Numbered from the stretch's first letter, positions 1-8,741 are shown. The stretch: DNA of 20,394 nucleotides from an uncultured Eubacteriales bacterium (GCA_900548595.1 URLB01000016.1:1-20394); one strand, 5' to 3'. Program-made: numbers and translations. Notes: generated by a model not told the origin, from the letters alone.

Positions 1-590
1 ATCCCGCAAGGGCGTTTCAGGTAGCAGGGCCGTTTGAAGCCGTAAAGCTTGAGGACGGAGATAAAATTACCGTAGGCGATTATGAATTTAAGTGCATATA
101 TGTCCCGGGACATACTCCCGGCAACACATGCCTTTATTACGAAAAAGATGCGTTAATGTTTTTGGGAGACCATGTGCTTTTTGATATAACTCCCAATATT
201 ACTTCATGGTACGGGGTAATAGATTCCCTAAGTAACTATATCGAAAGTCTGAAGAAAATAAGAGAGTACAAGATGGTTACCGCTCTGCCTGCGCATAGGA
301 ATACAAAGGGAATAAACGTATATGACAGGATAGATCAGCTTTTGGAACACCATAAGGCAAGACTTGCGGATACGGAAAAGGTTGTAAAAGCAGTTCCCGG
401 TTCTACAGCCTATGAGATAGCGGCATATATGAAATGGCAGATGAGAGGCAGAAATTGGGAGGAATTTCCCGTAAGCCAAAGATGGTTTGCGGTAGGAGAG
501 ACAATAGCCCATCTGGACTATCTCATGTCTAAGGGTAAAGTAAAATGCAATATTGATTCCGAAGGTATACACAGATATACTCTTATATAA
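1..590 (+). CDS. MBL-fold metallo-hydrolase, C-terminal part (5' end outside window)
   Basis: The reading frame is open from base 3 to the TAA at 588-590, so only the C-terminal ~195 residues are here. The segment PGHTPGN followed by MFLGDHVL is the second half of a metallo-beta-lactamase metal site: the histidine of PGHTPG and the aspartate of GDHVL are metal ligands in this fold. The HxHxDH motif must lie upstream of the window. After the barrel there is the sequence TALPAHR, which resembles the last metal histidine strand, then a charged helical tail of about 90 residues that fits the winged-helix domain (BLACT_WH type) found on LACTB2-like hydrolases. Substrate cannot be told from sequence; family members hydrolyse thioesters, phosphodiesters or RNA. 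The gene ends 3 bases before a strong hairpin terminator and converges on trkH. Confidence 0.88.
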   Translation, partial: PARAFQVAGPFEAVKLEDGDKITVGDYEFKCIYVPGHTPGNTCLYYEKDALMFLGDHVLFDITPNITSWYGVIDSLSNYIESLKKIREYKMVTALPAHRNTKGINVYDRIDQLLEHHKARLADTEKVVKAVPGSTAYEIAAYMKWQMRGRNWEEFPVSQRWFAVGETIAHLDYLMSKGKVKCNIDSEGIHRYTLI

Positions 591-593
591 AAT

Positions 594-628
594 AAAAAGG
601 AATTCCGTAGTTCGGGATTCCTTTTTTG
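594..628. terminator. Bidirectional Rho-independent terminator
   Basis: A 14-bp stem (594-607 with 613-626, one G·U pair) closes a 5-base loop TAGTT. It is flanked by an A-run on the left and a T-run on the right, so it can stop transcription from both directions: the hydrolase gene on the plus strand and trkH on the minus strand, whose stop codon is at 644. Confidence 0.9.
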
Positions 629-643
629 TACTGTGTAAAATAT

Positions 644-2095
644 TTATAAAGCTTTCTTGCTCCATATTTTCGGTGAAAAAAGTATAAGCATGGGGAATAT
701 TTCCAATCGACCTGCCAGCATACAGAAAGATAAAATCAATTTGCTGAATTTTGAGAATATGCTGAAATTACCGAGGGGACCGACCATTGAAAATCCGGGG
801 CCTATATTTCCCAGAGCCGCCAATACGGCGGTAGCCGTTGTCTCAAAATCGTATCCGTCTATTGAAATAAGTATTATAGACACAAAGGCAATAGCCGCAT
901 AAAGGCACAGGAAGACAAGAACATTAACAAGGACTCTGTCCTCCAGTACATGTCCGTCTACCTTTACGGTTTGAACTCGCCTTGGGTGTATTATCATACT
1001 TATTTCTTTTTTTGCCGCTTTAAACAGTATAAGCAGTCGGGACACCTTTATTCCTCCGCCCGTAGAGCCTGCGGAAGCGCCTATAACCATTAAGGTTATA
1101 AGTATTACTTTGCTCAAAGTTGGCCACAGCGCAAAATCGGTAGTGGCATACCCTGTTGTAGTCATTATAGTAGAAACCTGAAATGACGAGTATCTGAGCG
1201 ATGTAAGAAAAGAATTATCATGCATAGGCATTATATTTATAGCGATTATAATCATCGATGCCAATGCTATAAATATATACAGCTTTAACTCCTCGTTGGC
1301 TTTTATAAGACCGAACTGTTTATTCAGCATATAGTAATATATGTTGAAATTGACTCCGAAAAGAAGCATAAACACAGTCGTTATTATTTCCGCAGGAACG
1401 TTGTTATAAGCGCCTATGCTTAAATTCATGTTAGAGAAGCCGCCGGTTCCTGCTGAACCCATTGCTGTAATCAGCGTATCAAACAGAGGAAGATCCGCAA
1501 GAAGGAGCAGAACTATCTGGATCAGTGTCATTACAAAGTATATAATGTACAGTATTTTTGCAGACTCTCGTATTTTGGGAACAAATTTGCCGGGAGTCGG
1601 ACCCGGGCTTTCCGCTCTTAAAATCTGTACGGTTGAGCCGTTTATATTAGGCATTACCGCAAGCACGAAAACAAGAACACCCATGCCGCCTATCCAGTGG
1701 GTAAAGCTGCGCCAGAAAATAAGTCCTTTGGGTACAATCTCTACATTCGGAAGTATAGTTGAACCCGTTGTTGTAAAACCCGAAACCGTTTCAAAAAAAC
1801 AGTCTACAAAGGAACTGAAATAGCCGCTCATATAAAACGGTATAGCGCCGCAAATAGAAAGCATTATCCATGAAAGCGATACGGTTACAAAACCTTCTCT
1901 TGAACGGAAGTTTGTTTTTGGGGGCTTTATATTTGTAAGGCAATGACCTACTATAAAAAGCGGAACGGCTGTATAAACAAAATACATGCAGTCTCCGCTT
2001 TGATATAAAAACGAAATAATAATAGGAAGAACCATAAGAGCGGCTTCAGTTTTAAGCACAACACCCATGAGTTTAAGTATAAGTAAATAATTCAA
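644..2095 (-). CDS. trkH: Trk-type potassium uptake transmembrane protein TrkH
   Basis: This is the membrane pore of a Trk/Ktr potassium uptake system. It has about ten hydrophobic segments and the four filter loops of the superfamily: GFTTTGST, GTGGFS, TTTGYAT and LGNIGPGF, near residues 107, 217, 312 and 428. The ASAGSTGGGIKVSR stretch near residue 340 matches the conserved loop of TrkH. The length of about 484 residues is normal. The frame opens at a TTG at 2101, but the ribosome site GGAGG (2105-2109 on the complement) lies only 3 bases from it. A second in-frame TTG at 2095 is 9 bases away and gives the N-terminus MNYLLILKLMG, typical of the family, so I use it; an ATG at 2068 has no Shine-Dalgarno sequence. 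The gene directly follows trkA, which encodes its regulatory subunit. Confidence 0.93.
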   Translation of the reverse strand: MNYLLILKLMGVVLKTEAALMVLPIIISFLYQSGDCMYFVYTAVPLFIVGHCLTNIKPPKTNFRSREGFVTVSLSWIMLSICGAIPFYMSGYFSSFVDCFFETVSGFTTTGSTILPNVEIVPKGLIFWRSFTHWIGGMGVLVFVLAVMPNINGSTVQILRAESPGPTPGKFVPKIRESAKILYIIYFVMTLIQIVLLLLADLPLFDTLITAMGSAGTGGFSNMNLSIGAYNNVPAEIITTVFMLLFGVNFNIYYYMLNKQFGLIKANEELKLYIFIALASMIIIAINIMPMHDNSFLTSLRYSSFQVSTIMTTTGYATTDFALWPTLSKVILITLMVIGASAGSTGGGIKVSRLLILFKAAKKEISMIIHPRRVQTVKVDGHVLEDRVLVNVLVFLCLYAAIAFVSIILISIDGYDFETTATAVLAALGNIGPGFSMVGPLGNFSIFSKFSKLILSFCMLAGRLEIFPMLILFSPKIWSKKAL

Positions 2096-2097
2096 GC

Positions 2098-3468
2098 TCA
2101 ACGACCTCCGTTTTCAAATACATCGTTTAATTCATAGATCCTTGAGTTTCTGCAAACGATGACGACGCTGTCGCCGTCGTATATACAGTCGTTTCCCGAT
2201 GGGATTATTACTTTCCCGTTTCTTTCTATTGCCGCAACAATAAGGTTTTTCCTGAATTTAATATCCTTAAACGGAATACCCGTATTCATAGTAGTGCTGT
2301 CCGCATGGAATTCCAACGCCTCGGCCTGACCGTCTACAATATGGTACAGAGTTTCGATATTGGCGTGTCCTAAGGAGTTATTCAGCGCCCTTACGAAACG
2401 TATTATTTGAACCGCAGTAATATTTTTCGGACTGATAATGCTGTCTATTCCGAAGTTTTCTACTATGTCGTCATAATTCGGTCTGTTTATTTTCGCAATT
2501 ACTTTCGGTACGCCCAACCTTGAGGCATGTATGGCTATAAGAAGGTTTTCCTCGTCCCTGCCCGTTATTGTTACGACCGACCGGTACGACGCCATATCTT
2601 CTTCTTCCAGAAGCTCGGGATCGCTGCCGTCTCCGTTTATAACTACGCATTTTGGGAGAGCTTCGTTAAGCTCATAACATTTGTCTCTGTTTAATTCCAC
2701 AAGCTTTGTATTTATTCCGATTTCCGCGGTAAACTTACAAAGATAATATGCTATCCTGCCTCCGCCTATAACAAATGCGGATTTTGAACTGCTGGTTTCT
2801 CTTTTTATTGCTTTAAAAAATTTATAAACTTCGGCAGGCTCGCCTATTACATAAAACAAGTCGTCTGTATGCGCAATATAATTTCCGTCGGGTATTATTA
2901 CTTCTCCGTTATGGACAACAGCGCAGAAAATGATGGAAAGACGAAGCTTTGCCATGATAGATGAAATGCTTTTCTCGCTTAAAATATCATTTTCCTTTAT
3001 ACGGAAGGAAACCATTTCAACCTTTCCGTCTACAAATGTTTCTACATTAATTGCAGTCGGAAAACGAAGAACCCTAGCTATTTCGGCAGCAGCCTCCTGT
3101 TCCGGATTTACTACCATATCAAGTCCCATTTCTTTTTTGAGAGCGGAAAGCTCCTCGGAATATTCAGGGTCTCTTATTCTGGCTATCGTATGCTTTGCAC
3201 CAAGTCTTTTGGCGGTAAGGCAGCAGAGCATATTTATTTCATCCGACTGAGTTGTAGTTATAATCAAATCCGCTTCGGCTACTCCGGCTTCAAGCAATAT
3301 ACCCGTATGCAGACCGTTCCCCTTTACGCACATTATATCCAGTCTGTCGCCGAGATGCTGTATGCGGTCGGCATTTTTGTCAACAAGCGTAATATCATGC
3401 CCTTCGGCCGATAGTCTTTTGGCGGTAGCCTGACCGACCTTGCCTCCGCCGACAATAATGATTTTCAT
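2098..3468 (-). CDS. trkA: Trk system potassium transporter TrkA (two RCK modules)
   Basis: TrkA is the cytosolic nucleotide-binding gating subunit that binds to the inner face of TrkH and opens the pore according to NAD(H) or ATP/ADP. The 456 residues show two tandem RCK units, as in full-length TrkA. The first Rossmann fold has GGGKVG at 7-12 with an acidic strand end (TLVDKNADR). The second has GGGRIA at 235-240 with LVELNRDK. Each is followed by a TrkA_C domain, the last ending near residue 450. The ATG at 3468 is preceded by a modest GGGAA ribosome site. The stop codon lies 2 bases before the preferred trkH start, so the pair is one transcript, driven by the promoter at 3511-3539. Confidence 0.95.
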   Translation of the reverse strand: MKIIIVGGGKVGQATAKRLSAEGHDITLVDKNADRIQHLGDRLDIMCVKGNGLHTGILLEAGVAEADLIITTTQSDEINMLCCLTAKRLGAKHTIARIRDPEYSEELSALKKEMGLDMVVNPEQEAAAEIARVLRFPTAINVETFVDGKVEMVSFRIKENDILSEKSISSIMAKLRLSIIFCAVVHNGEVIIPDGNYIAHTDDLFYVIGEPAEVYKFFKAIKRETSSSKSAFVIGGGRIAYYLCKFTAEIGINTKLVELNRDKCYELNEALPKCVVINGDGSDPELLEEEDMASYRSVVTITGRDEENLLIAIHASRLGVPKVIAKINRPNYDDIVENFGIDSIISPKNITAVQIIRFVRALNNSLGHANIETLYHIVDGQAEALEFHADSTTMNTGIPFKDIKFRKNLIVAAIERNGKVIIPSGNDCIYDGDSVVIVCRNSRIYELNDVFENGGR

Positions 3469-3510
3469 ATTTTTATTCCCTTAAACTGTTTGATTTAGCT
3501 AACCGCCGTA

Positions 3511-3539
3511 ATAATAGCATGATTTTATTTTGGGGTCAA
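3511..3539 (-). promoter_or_regulatory. SigA-type promoter of trkA-trkH
   Basis: On the complement, TTGACC (3534-3539) and TATTAT (3511-3516) are separated by exactly 17 bases. Transcription would start near 3504, giving a leader of about 36 bases, too short for a c-di-AMP riboswitch of the kind that often controls potassium genes. No operator-like palindrome is visible. Confidence 0.75.
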
Positions 3540-3638
3540 TAGAGTGGGTAAGAAGAGAAAAGAAAATTTGATATGTAATAATATAAGATGATAAACATAT
3601 ACTTTTATTGATTATATAAACAGGTTCGGCAGGTAAAA

Positions 3639-4418
3639 ATGAGAAAAAGAATTTTCGGATATATATTGGCAATAACGGTTTCCGTTTCGGTAATAGGTAT
3701 GTCGTTTGCGGCAACGGATCCGCAAAGAAATACGGCATATCTTGCGGTCATAATAGATGATTTCGGCTATAACGGCGAGGGAACGGAAGAAATGCTTGAT
3801 TTGGACATACCGTTGACTGCGGCAATTATGCCATTTTCGGAAAAGGCGGAAGAAAACTGTCTGAAAGTAAAAGAGGCGGGTAAGGAAGCCATAATACATT
3901 TGCCTATGGAATCAAAAACAGGCAAAAAAAGCTGGGTAGGAACAAAGGGCATTTTTACGGATATGAACGAAGAGGAAATAAAACAGACCGTAAACGATGC
4001 CTTAGATATTGTCGACACTGCCGTCGGATTGAATAATCATATGGGTTCTGCGATAATGGAAGATGAGAAAAAACTTGACGCTGTAATGCAGGTGCTTTCC
4101 GAAAGAAATATGGTATTTATAGACAGTCTGACAACGGGAGACTCTAAGGGTGAAAAATCGGCTAAAAAGTATGATGTAGATTATTTAAAAAGGACGGTAT
4201 TTATAGACAGCCCCGGAAATACGGATGTTGTTATAAACCGGCTTAAAAAAGCCGCCGAGTACGCAGAGAAAAACGGCTACGCCATTGCTATAGGGCATGT
4301 GGGGCCGGCAGGAGGAAAAACAACTGCGGAGGCAATAAAGTGTGCCAAGGAGTATATTGAGAAAATGGGCGTGAAGTTTGTAACGGTAAGCGAACTGAAC
4401 GAAGAGATAAACGGTTGA
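3639..4418 (+). CDS. Divergent polysaccharide deacetylase family protein (YibQ-like), exported
   Basis: The protein of 259 residues starts with a signal peptide: MRKR, a hydrophobic run to about residue 22, and a probable cleavage after SFA-A. The remainder is the divergent polysaccharide deacetylase (DUF610/YibQ) barrel. Its marks are IIDDFG at 38-43, HLPME at 87-91, NNHMGS at 132-137 and IGHVGP at 218-223. These correspond to the paired aspartates and the metal-site histidines of carbohydrate esterase family 4 relatives, although activity of this branch is not well established. The likely target is a cell-wall or surface polysaccharide outside the membrane. AGG at 3631-3633 is a short ribosome site. 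The gene is divergent from trkA. A new promoter begins 9 bases after its stop, so it is probably a single-gene unit. Its own promoter is unclear; TTGATA at 3568-3573 is a candidate -35 box. Confidence 0.85.
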   Translation: MRKRIFGYILAITVSVSVIGMSFAATDPQRNTAYLAVIIDDFGYNGEGTEEMLDLDIPLTAAIMPFSEKAEENCLKVKEAGKEAIIHLPMESKTGKKSWVGTKGIFTDMNEEEIKQTVNDALDIVDTAVGLNNHMGSAIMEDEKKLDAVMQVLSERNMVFIDSLTTGDSKGEKSAKKYDVDYLKRTVFIDSPGNTDVVINRLKKAAEYAEKNGYAIAIGHVGPAGGKTTAEAIKCAKEYIEKMGVKFVTVSELNEEING

Positions 4419-4426
4419 AAAAAGTT

Positions 4427-4455
4427 TTGAGATAACGCCGTATTTTTGTTATACT
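4427..4455 (+). promoter_or_regulatory. SigA-type promoter of recU
   Basis: TTGAGA (4427-4432) and TATACT (4450-4455) with a 17-base spacer. Transcription should start near 4462, which excludes in-frame starts upstream of the recU ATG at 4479. It probably drives the whole block from recU to the peroxiredoxin gene, since I see no strong terminator inside. Confidence 0.72.
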
Positions 4456-4478
4456 TCTGTTTGACAGAGGTGATATTT

Positions 4479-5015
4479 ATGGGCGCATGGCATACGAGGG
4501 GACTGAGAGGAAGCGTTCTGGAGGACTGTATTAACTTTACAAACGAATATTACAGACAGCATGGCATTGCCGTGATACAGAAAATACCTACGCCGATAAC
4601 CCCCATTGAAATGAATAAGGAAAACAGCACCATAACGTTGGCTTATTTTGACAGACAGAGTACCGTTGATTATATAGGAGCGGTTCAGGGAATACCGATA
4701 TGTTTTGACGCGAAGGAAGCGGCTCAAAAAAGGCTTCCTTTACAAAATATACATGAACATCAGGTAAAGTTTATGGAGGATTTCAAAAAACAGGGGGGCG
4801 TAAGCTTTCTTCTTGTAAATTTTACGGGGGAGGGAGAGTTTTATCTTCTGCCGTTTGAAACTTTGAAAAAATATTGGGAGGAAGCCGCAAAAGGAGGAAG
4901 AAAGTCCATACCATATACTGCGTTTGATAAAAAGTATGAAATTCCTTTGAAAAACGGAGCTATGCTAAATTACCTTGACGCAGTAAACGTATATCTTGAA
5001 GAAAATAATTATTAA
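4479..5015 (+). CDS. recU: Holliday junction resolvase RecU
   Basis: RecU is the Bacillota nuclease that cuts four-way DNA junctions in recombinational repair and chromosome segregation. The 178-residue protein has the family signature: TRGLRGS near the N-terminus, PTPITPIE (36-44), STVDYIGAVQG (61-71), CFDAKE (75-80) and LQNIHEHQ (88-95). By alignment with the Bacillus enzyme, the metal-binding catalytic residues would be D64, D77 and K79; position 77 is glutamate in Bacillus subtilis. The N-terminal tail is shorter than in Bacillus (206 residues in total there). I chose the ATG at 4479 because AGAGG lies 8 bases upstream and the promoter start site falls after the longer TTG option. In Bacillus recU sits next to the penicillin-binding protein gene ponA; no such gene is here. 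Confidence 0.95.
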   Translation: MGAWHTRGLRGSVLEDCINFTNEYYRQHGIAVIQKIPTPITPIEMNKENSTITLAYFDRQSTVDYIGAVQGIPICFDAKEAAQKRLPLQNIHEHQVKFMEDFKKQGGVSFLLVNFTGEGEFYLLPFETLKKYWEEAAKGGRKSIPYTAFDKKYEIPLKNGAMLNYLDAVNVYLEENNY

Positions 5016-5060
5016 ACCGTATTTTAATGGCAATTATATTTGTGTAGGGAGGGAATATAC

Positions 5061-6002
5061 ATGAATATAATTGCTTTATTTTTAGCGTTTATACTTTTTT
5101 CGGGATGTTCGGCAGAGAACGCCGTCGAGTATGCAGAGAAAACAAGAGAGGTTTCCGTAAGCAGGTTGAACGGAAATAAGATAGAACAAAATACTGACTT
5201 TTTTATCGGAGCGGATATTACCGAAGATATAAATATAAGTAATATACGAGATTTTGAGGAAAAGACGGGAAAGCATGAAGTATATGCGGAAGAGGTTTTT
5301 ATCGATGAAGCGGAAAAGGCTGAAAAATTTATATTGGAATGTTGTGCTGACGGCAAAAAGCCGTATATAATTGTAAAAAACAGAGACGGCATAAGCTCTG
5401 AGAGCTTCAAGAAATATGCCGATGCAATCGCCGAAGCCATAGGAGTATATCAGGTTGAGGTTATGGTTGAAGTCTTGGAAAATTCATATTATTATGATGA
5501 AAGCGGGGAAAAATATATTTATCTGGCTGAAAAAATATGCGATGCCAATAATTACGCAAAAACAGTGTGGTCGGTAAAAAGTGATGATATAATAGTAGTA
5601 GGCAAATATATGCCGAAAGAGTATGTCGATTATATATGCGTAAACGGCTACTTTGAGTCGGAAAAGGCTGCGGACAGACTTTTTTCGGAGTTGAGAAATC
5701 ATCTTAATACAGATAAGAGGGTCATTATAAGATTCGGAGCGTCAAGCTATTCTTCGGATGACTGCGCTTATACCGTTCCGGAGGCAAAAAAGACCATAGC
5801 CGACGTATATGATAATATATGCACGGATGAAGGGATAGCCGGGGTCATATATATGGATAAAAACATCAGACTTTCCGAGCAGATCAATTATAAAGACTAC
5901 AGTATAACATCAGACAAAAGCCTGACCGACAGTTATTCGGAAACGATAAATGAAGCCGCTGCGTTTAGGACGACAAAGGGAGATGAAGCTGATGATAAAT
6001 GA
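5061..6002 (+). CDS. Lipoprotein with probable GH26-like TIM barrel, likely inactive
   Basis: The 313-residue product begins with a hydrophobic run and a lipobox-like FSGC with the cysteine at 16, so it is probably anchored outside the membrane. The signal has no lysine or arginine before the hydrophobic core, which is unusual. The ATG at 5061 is preceded by GGGAGGG at a spacing of 7; an in-frame TTG at 5040 would add an arginine but lacks a ribosome site. I recognise no named family at once, but the order of motifs recalls clostridial GH26-type barrels: DFEEKTGK (64-71), VEVLENSYYY (136-145, where the acid/base glutamate would be E140), TVWSVKSDD (168-176), YVDYICVNGY (188-197) and VIIRFGASSYS (221-231). 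The last usually reads SEFG with the nucleophile glutamate, missing here. The last 11 bases overlap tldD. Confidence 0.6.
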   Translation: MNIIALFLAFILFSGCSAENAVEYAEKTREVSVSRLNGNKIEQNTDFFIGADITEDINISNIRDFEEKTGKHEVYAEEVFIDEAEKAEKFILECCADGKKPYIIVKNRDGISSESFKKYADAIAEAIGVYQVEVMVEVLENSYYYDESGEKYIYLAEKICDANNYAKTVWSVKSDDIIVVGKYMPKEYVDYICVNGYFESEKAADRLFSELRNHLNTDKRVIIRFGASSYSSDDCAYTVPEAKKTIADVYDNICTDEGIAGVIYMDKNIRLSEQINYKDYSITSDKSLTDSYSETINEAAAFRTTKGDEADDK

Positions 6003-7377
6003 AAAAACAGCAGGACTTGTAATAGAAAAGGCGCTTTCAAAGGGCGGTGATTTTGCTGAAATATTTTGCGAAAACACTGTAAAAAATAATATTTCCATGG
6101 TAAACGGACATGTGGACAATGCCGTAAGCGGAATTGATTATGGGGCAGGTATAAGAATATTTAACGGAACAAATGCGGTATATGTGTATACAAATGATTT
6201 GTCGGAAGATAATCTTATAAAAACAGCCGAGCAGGCGGCAGAGGCTTCCGTAGGAAAAAGCGTAGTACAGTTTCCGCACTTCAATCCTTATAAATATGAA
6301 AACAGAAACTTAATAAAAATTATGCCGTCGGACAGAAGCGGAAGAGAAAAAAGAGATATTTTGAAAGAAGCCTCTGACGCCGCTTTCGGATATAACAGCC
6401 TTATAAAGCAGGTAAGGACAGGTTTTGCGGACAGCGTTCAGGAGGTGCTGATAGCCAACAGCGAAGGAGTATGGGCAGAGGATAGGAGAGTAAGAACACG
6501 TTTCACAACGGAAGCCATAGCGGGAGACGGAAACGAAAAGCAAAGCGGCAGACAAAGCCCGGGCGGTTCGGAAGGAATGGAACTGTTTGAAAGAATAGAC
6601 GTAAAGGAACTTTCTAAAGAGGCGGCAAGAACAGCCATTACAATGCTCGGAGCGGGACAATGCCCATCGGGTAAAATGACCGTTGTAATAGATAACGGGT
6701 TCGGAGGAGTAATATTCCATGAAGCATGCGGACACAGTCTGGAAGCGACGGCAGTTGCAAGGAATGCCTCCGTATTTGCCGGAAAGCTAGGCGAAAGGAT
6801 AGCAAGCGATGTTGTTACAGCCATAGACGACGGAACTATCCCTAACGGCTGGGGTACTCTGAATGTTGACGACGAGGGTAATCCAACAAGAAGAAACGTG
6901 CTTATAGAAAACGGCATACTAAAAGGATATATGATTGATAAATTAAACGGTCTGAGGATGGGCATGGAAGCAACAGGCTCATCAAGAAGAGAATCCTATA
7001 AATATGCGCCTACGTCCAGAATGACAAATACTTTTATAGCGGCAGGAAAAAGTACAACGGAGGAAATAATTTCAAACACGGAGTTCGGTCTATATGCGAA
7101 GCAAATGGGCGGCGGCTCTGTGGAGCCTGCAACGGGGGTATTTAACTTTGCTGTTTTAGAGGGTTATATAATAAGAAACGGAAAAATATGCGAGCCAGTA
7201 AGAGGCGCAACGCTTATAGGAAAAGGTTCGGAGGTACTCCTTAATATAGATATGGTCGGCAATAATCTTATGAGAGCGCAGGGTATGTGCGGTTCCATAA
7301 GCGGTTCGATACATGCCGATGTCGGCCAGCCGATGATAAGAGTACAAAATATGACTGTCGGCGGAAGGAGCGTATAA
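5992..7377 (+). CDS. tldD: TldD, metalloprotease subunit of the TldD/TldE complex
   Basis: TldD is the catalytic zinc subunit of a heteromeric protease that degrades unfolded peptides and, in some bacteria, matures antibiotic peptides. The 461-residue protein carries HEACGH (H243 to H248), the HExxxH metal site, and a conserved late cysteine, C433 in GMCGSISG, matching the third zinc ligand of Escherichia coli TldD. GGGSVEPATGVFNF and the final QPMIRVQNMTVGG are family hallmarks. The start at 5992 is 9 bases after GGGAG (5978-5982). An ATG at 5983 and the frame opening at 5950 leave no room for that site. It overlaps the lipoprotein gene by 11 bases, so translation is probably coupled. tldE follows after 2 bases. 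Confidence 0.95.
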   Translation: MINEKTAGLVIEKALSKGGDFAEIFCENTVKNNISMVNGHVDNAVSGIDYGAGIRIFNGTNAVYVYTNDLSEDNLIKTAEQAAEASVGKSVVQFPHFNPYKYENRNLIKIMPSDRSGREKRDILKEASDAAFGYNSLIKQVRTGFADSVQEVLIANSEGVWAEDRRVRTRFTTEAIAGDGNEKQSGRQSPGGSEGMELFERIDVKELSKEAARTAITMLGAGQCPSGKMTVVIDNGFGGVIFHEACGHSLEATAVARNASVFAGKLGERIASDVVTAIDDGTIPNGWGTLNVDDEGNPTRRNVLIENGILKGYMIDKLNGLRMGMEATGSSRRESYKYAPTSRMTNTFIAAGKSTTEEIISNTEFGLYAKQMGGGSVEPATGVFNFAVLEGYIIRNGKICEPVRGATLIGKGSEVLLNIDMVGNNLMRAQGMCGSISGSIHADVGQPMIRVQNMTVGGRSV

Positions 7378-7379
7378 CT

Positions 7380-8720
7380 ATGGAAATAAAGGAGTTTCAA
7401 AAACTTGTTATAGATAAAGCAAAAAAGGTCGGTTTCAGCGACTGCGAAATATATTATCAAGGAGGGGAGTCTTTTCAGGTTCTTGTAAATGGCGGAAAAA
7501 CCGAACATTTTGAAACAAGTTCATCATCGGGAGCGTCTTTTATAGGAGTCATCAACGGTAAAAAAGGATTTGCCTATACGGAGAGAATTGACGAAAAAGC
7601 GGCGGAGTTTATTGTTAAAGCGGCTTTGGAAAATGCGGATATTGCAGAGGATGAGGATGAACATATATTTTACGAGGGCGGAGAATACCCGAATATAAAC
7701 CTCTATAATGAGAAACTGGATAAAGTTCCGCTTAAAGATAAAATAGAAAAAATCAATACGGCTGAAAAGGCGGCTTTGGACAGCTCCGAATATATAAGGT
7801 CTTCCGACAGATGTATATATGCCGATGAAAGGGCAAAAGTTACAATAATGAATACAAAAGGGTTGGAAGGCGAATACAGAGCAAACAGCATGGCGGCTCT
7901 TGTTTCCGTAATCGGTGAAAAAAACGGAGACATAAAAACAGGAGCGGAGTTTTATGCGGGAAATAAATTTGAGGATTTTGACCCGACAAAGCTCGGAAAG
8001 GCGGCGGCGGAAGAAGCGGTCGGCATGTTCGGAGCCGAGTCTGTTAAAAGCGACGTATATAAAGTAATATTAAAAAATACGGCTATGGCAAGTATTTTAG
8101 GAGTGTTTTCAGGCTCGTTTACGGCAGAACAGGCGTATAAGGGTCTTTCCATGCTAGAGGGAAAAGAAAATGAAAAAATAGCGTCTTCATGCGTAACTAT
8201 AAGGGACGACGCTCTTTTGGAAAACGGATATGCTTCGGCCGTATTTGACGGTGAGGGAGTTCCTTGTCAAAATAAAATCGTCGTTGAAAACGGTATACTT
8301 AAAACTATGTTATATGATTTGAAGTATGCGGCAAAAATGGGCAAAAAGTCTACTGGAAACGGATTTAGGGCAGGATTTAAGTCGCCTGTCATGTGCGCGT
8401 GTACAAATTTTTATATATGCCCGTCGGATAAAACGCCGGAAGAATTGGCAAATACCGTAGAAAACGGAATATATATAACGTCGGTAGAAGGACTACATGC
8501 AGGAGCAAATCCCGTCAGCGGAGATTTTTCTCTGTCAGCGGAGGGATATTTAATAGAAAACGGCGTTATTACAAAACCTGTTGAGCAAATAACGGTAGCG
8601 TCAAATTTTTTCAAGCTTCTGAATAGTATAACAGCTGTCGGAAGCGACTTGAGGTTTGATATGGGTGGAATCGGTTCGCCTGCTGTGCTTGTTGAGAATG
8701 TTAATATATCGGGATTATAA
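7380..8720 (+). CDS. pmbA: TldE/PmbA, non-catalytic partner of TldD
   Basis: PmbA (TldE) is the TldD paralogue that lacks the zinc site; together they form the active complex. The 446-residue protein has the same architecture as its neighbour but no HExxxH at the corresponding place. The C-terminal half has the family's conserved FKSPVMCACTNFYICP (near residues 337-352), GANPVSGDFSLSAEGYLIENG (around 380-400) and the ending GSPAVLVENVNISG. The ATG at 7380 has GGAAGGAG 9 bases upstream; the frame extends farther upstream only because it runs inside tldD. The 2-base gap to tldD supports equimolar synthesis. I see no small precursor peptide nearby, so a housekeeping role is more likely than antibiotic maturation. 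Confidence 0.93.
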   Translation: MEIKEFQKLVIDKAKKVGFSDCEIYYQGGESFQVLVNGGKTEHFETSSSSGASFIGVINGKKGFAYTERIDEKAAEFIVKAALENADIAEDEDEHIFYEGGEYPNINLYNEKLDKVPLKDKIEKINTAEKAALDSSEYIRSSDRCIYADERAKVTIMNTKGLEGEYRANSMAALVSVIGEKNGDIKTGAEFYAGNKFEDFDPTKLGKAAAEEAVGMFGAESVKSDVYKVILKNTAMASILGVFSGSFTAEQAYKGLSMLEGKENEKIASSCVTIRDDALLENGYASAVFDGEGVPCQNKIVVENGILKTMLYDLKYAAKMGKKSTGNGFRAGFKSPVMCACTNFYICPSDKTPEELANTVENGIYITSVEGLHAGANPVSGDFSLSAEGYLIENGVITKPVEQITVASNFFKLLNSITAVGSDLRFDMGGIGSPAVLVENVNISGL

Positions 8721-8741
8721 TATAAAAGGGAGGAAATATAA

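Noticed and set aside
6438..6965. A 175-codon minus-strand frame inside tldD
   Set aside because: Antisense shadow of a conserved gene; its composition follows from the tldD codons and it lacks its own ribosome site and domain.
5992..8720. RiPP or antibiotic-peptide cluster around tldD/tldE
   Set aside because: No short precursor gene, radical SAM enzyme, cyclase or exporter is nearby; the neighbours are recU, a lipoprotein gene and bcp.
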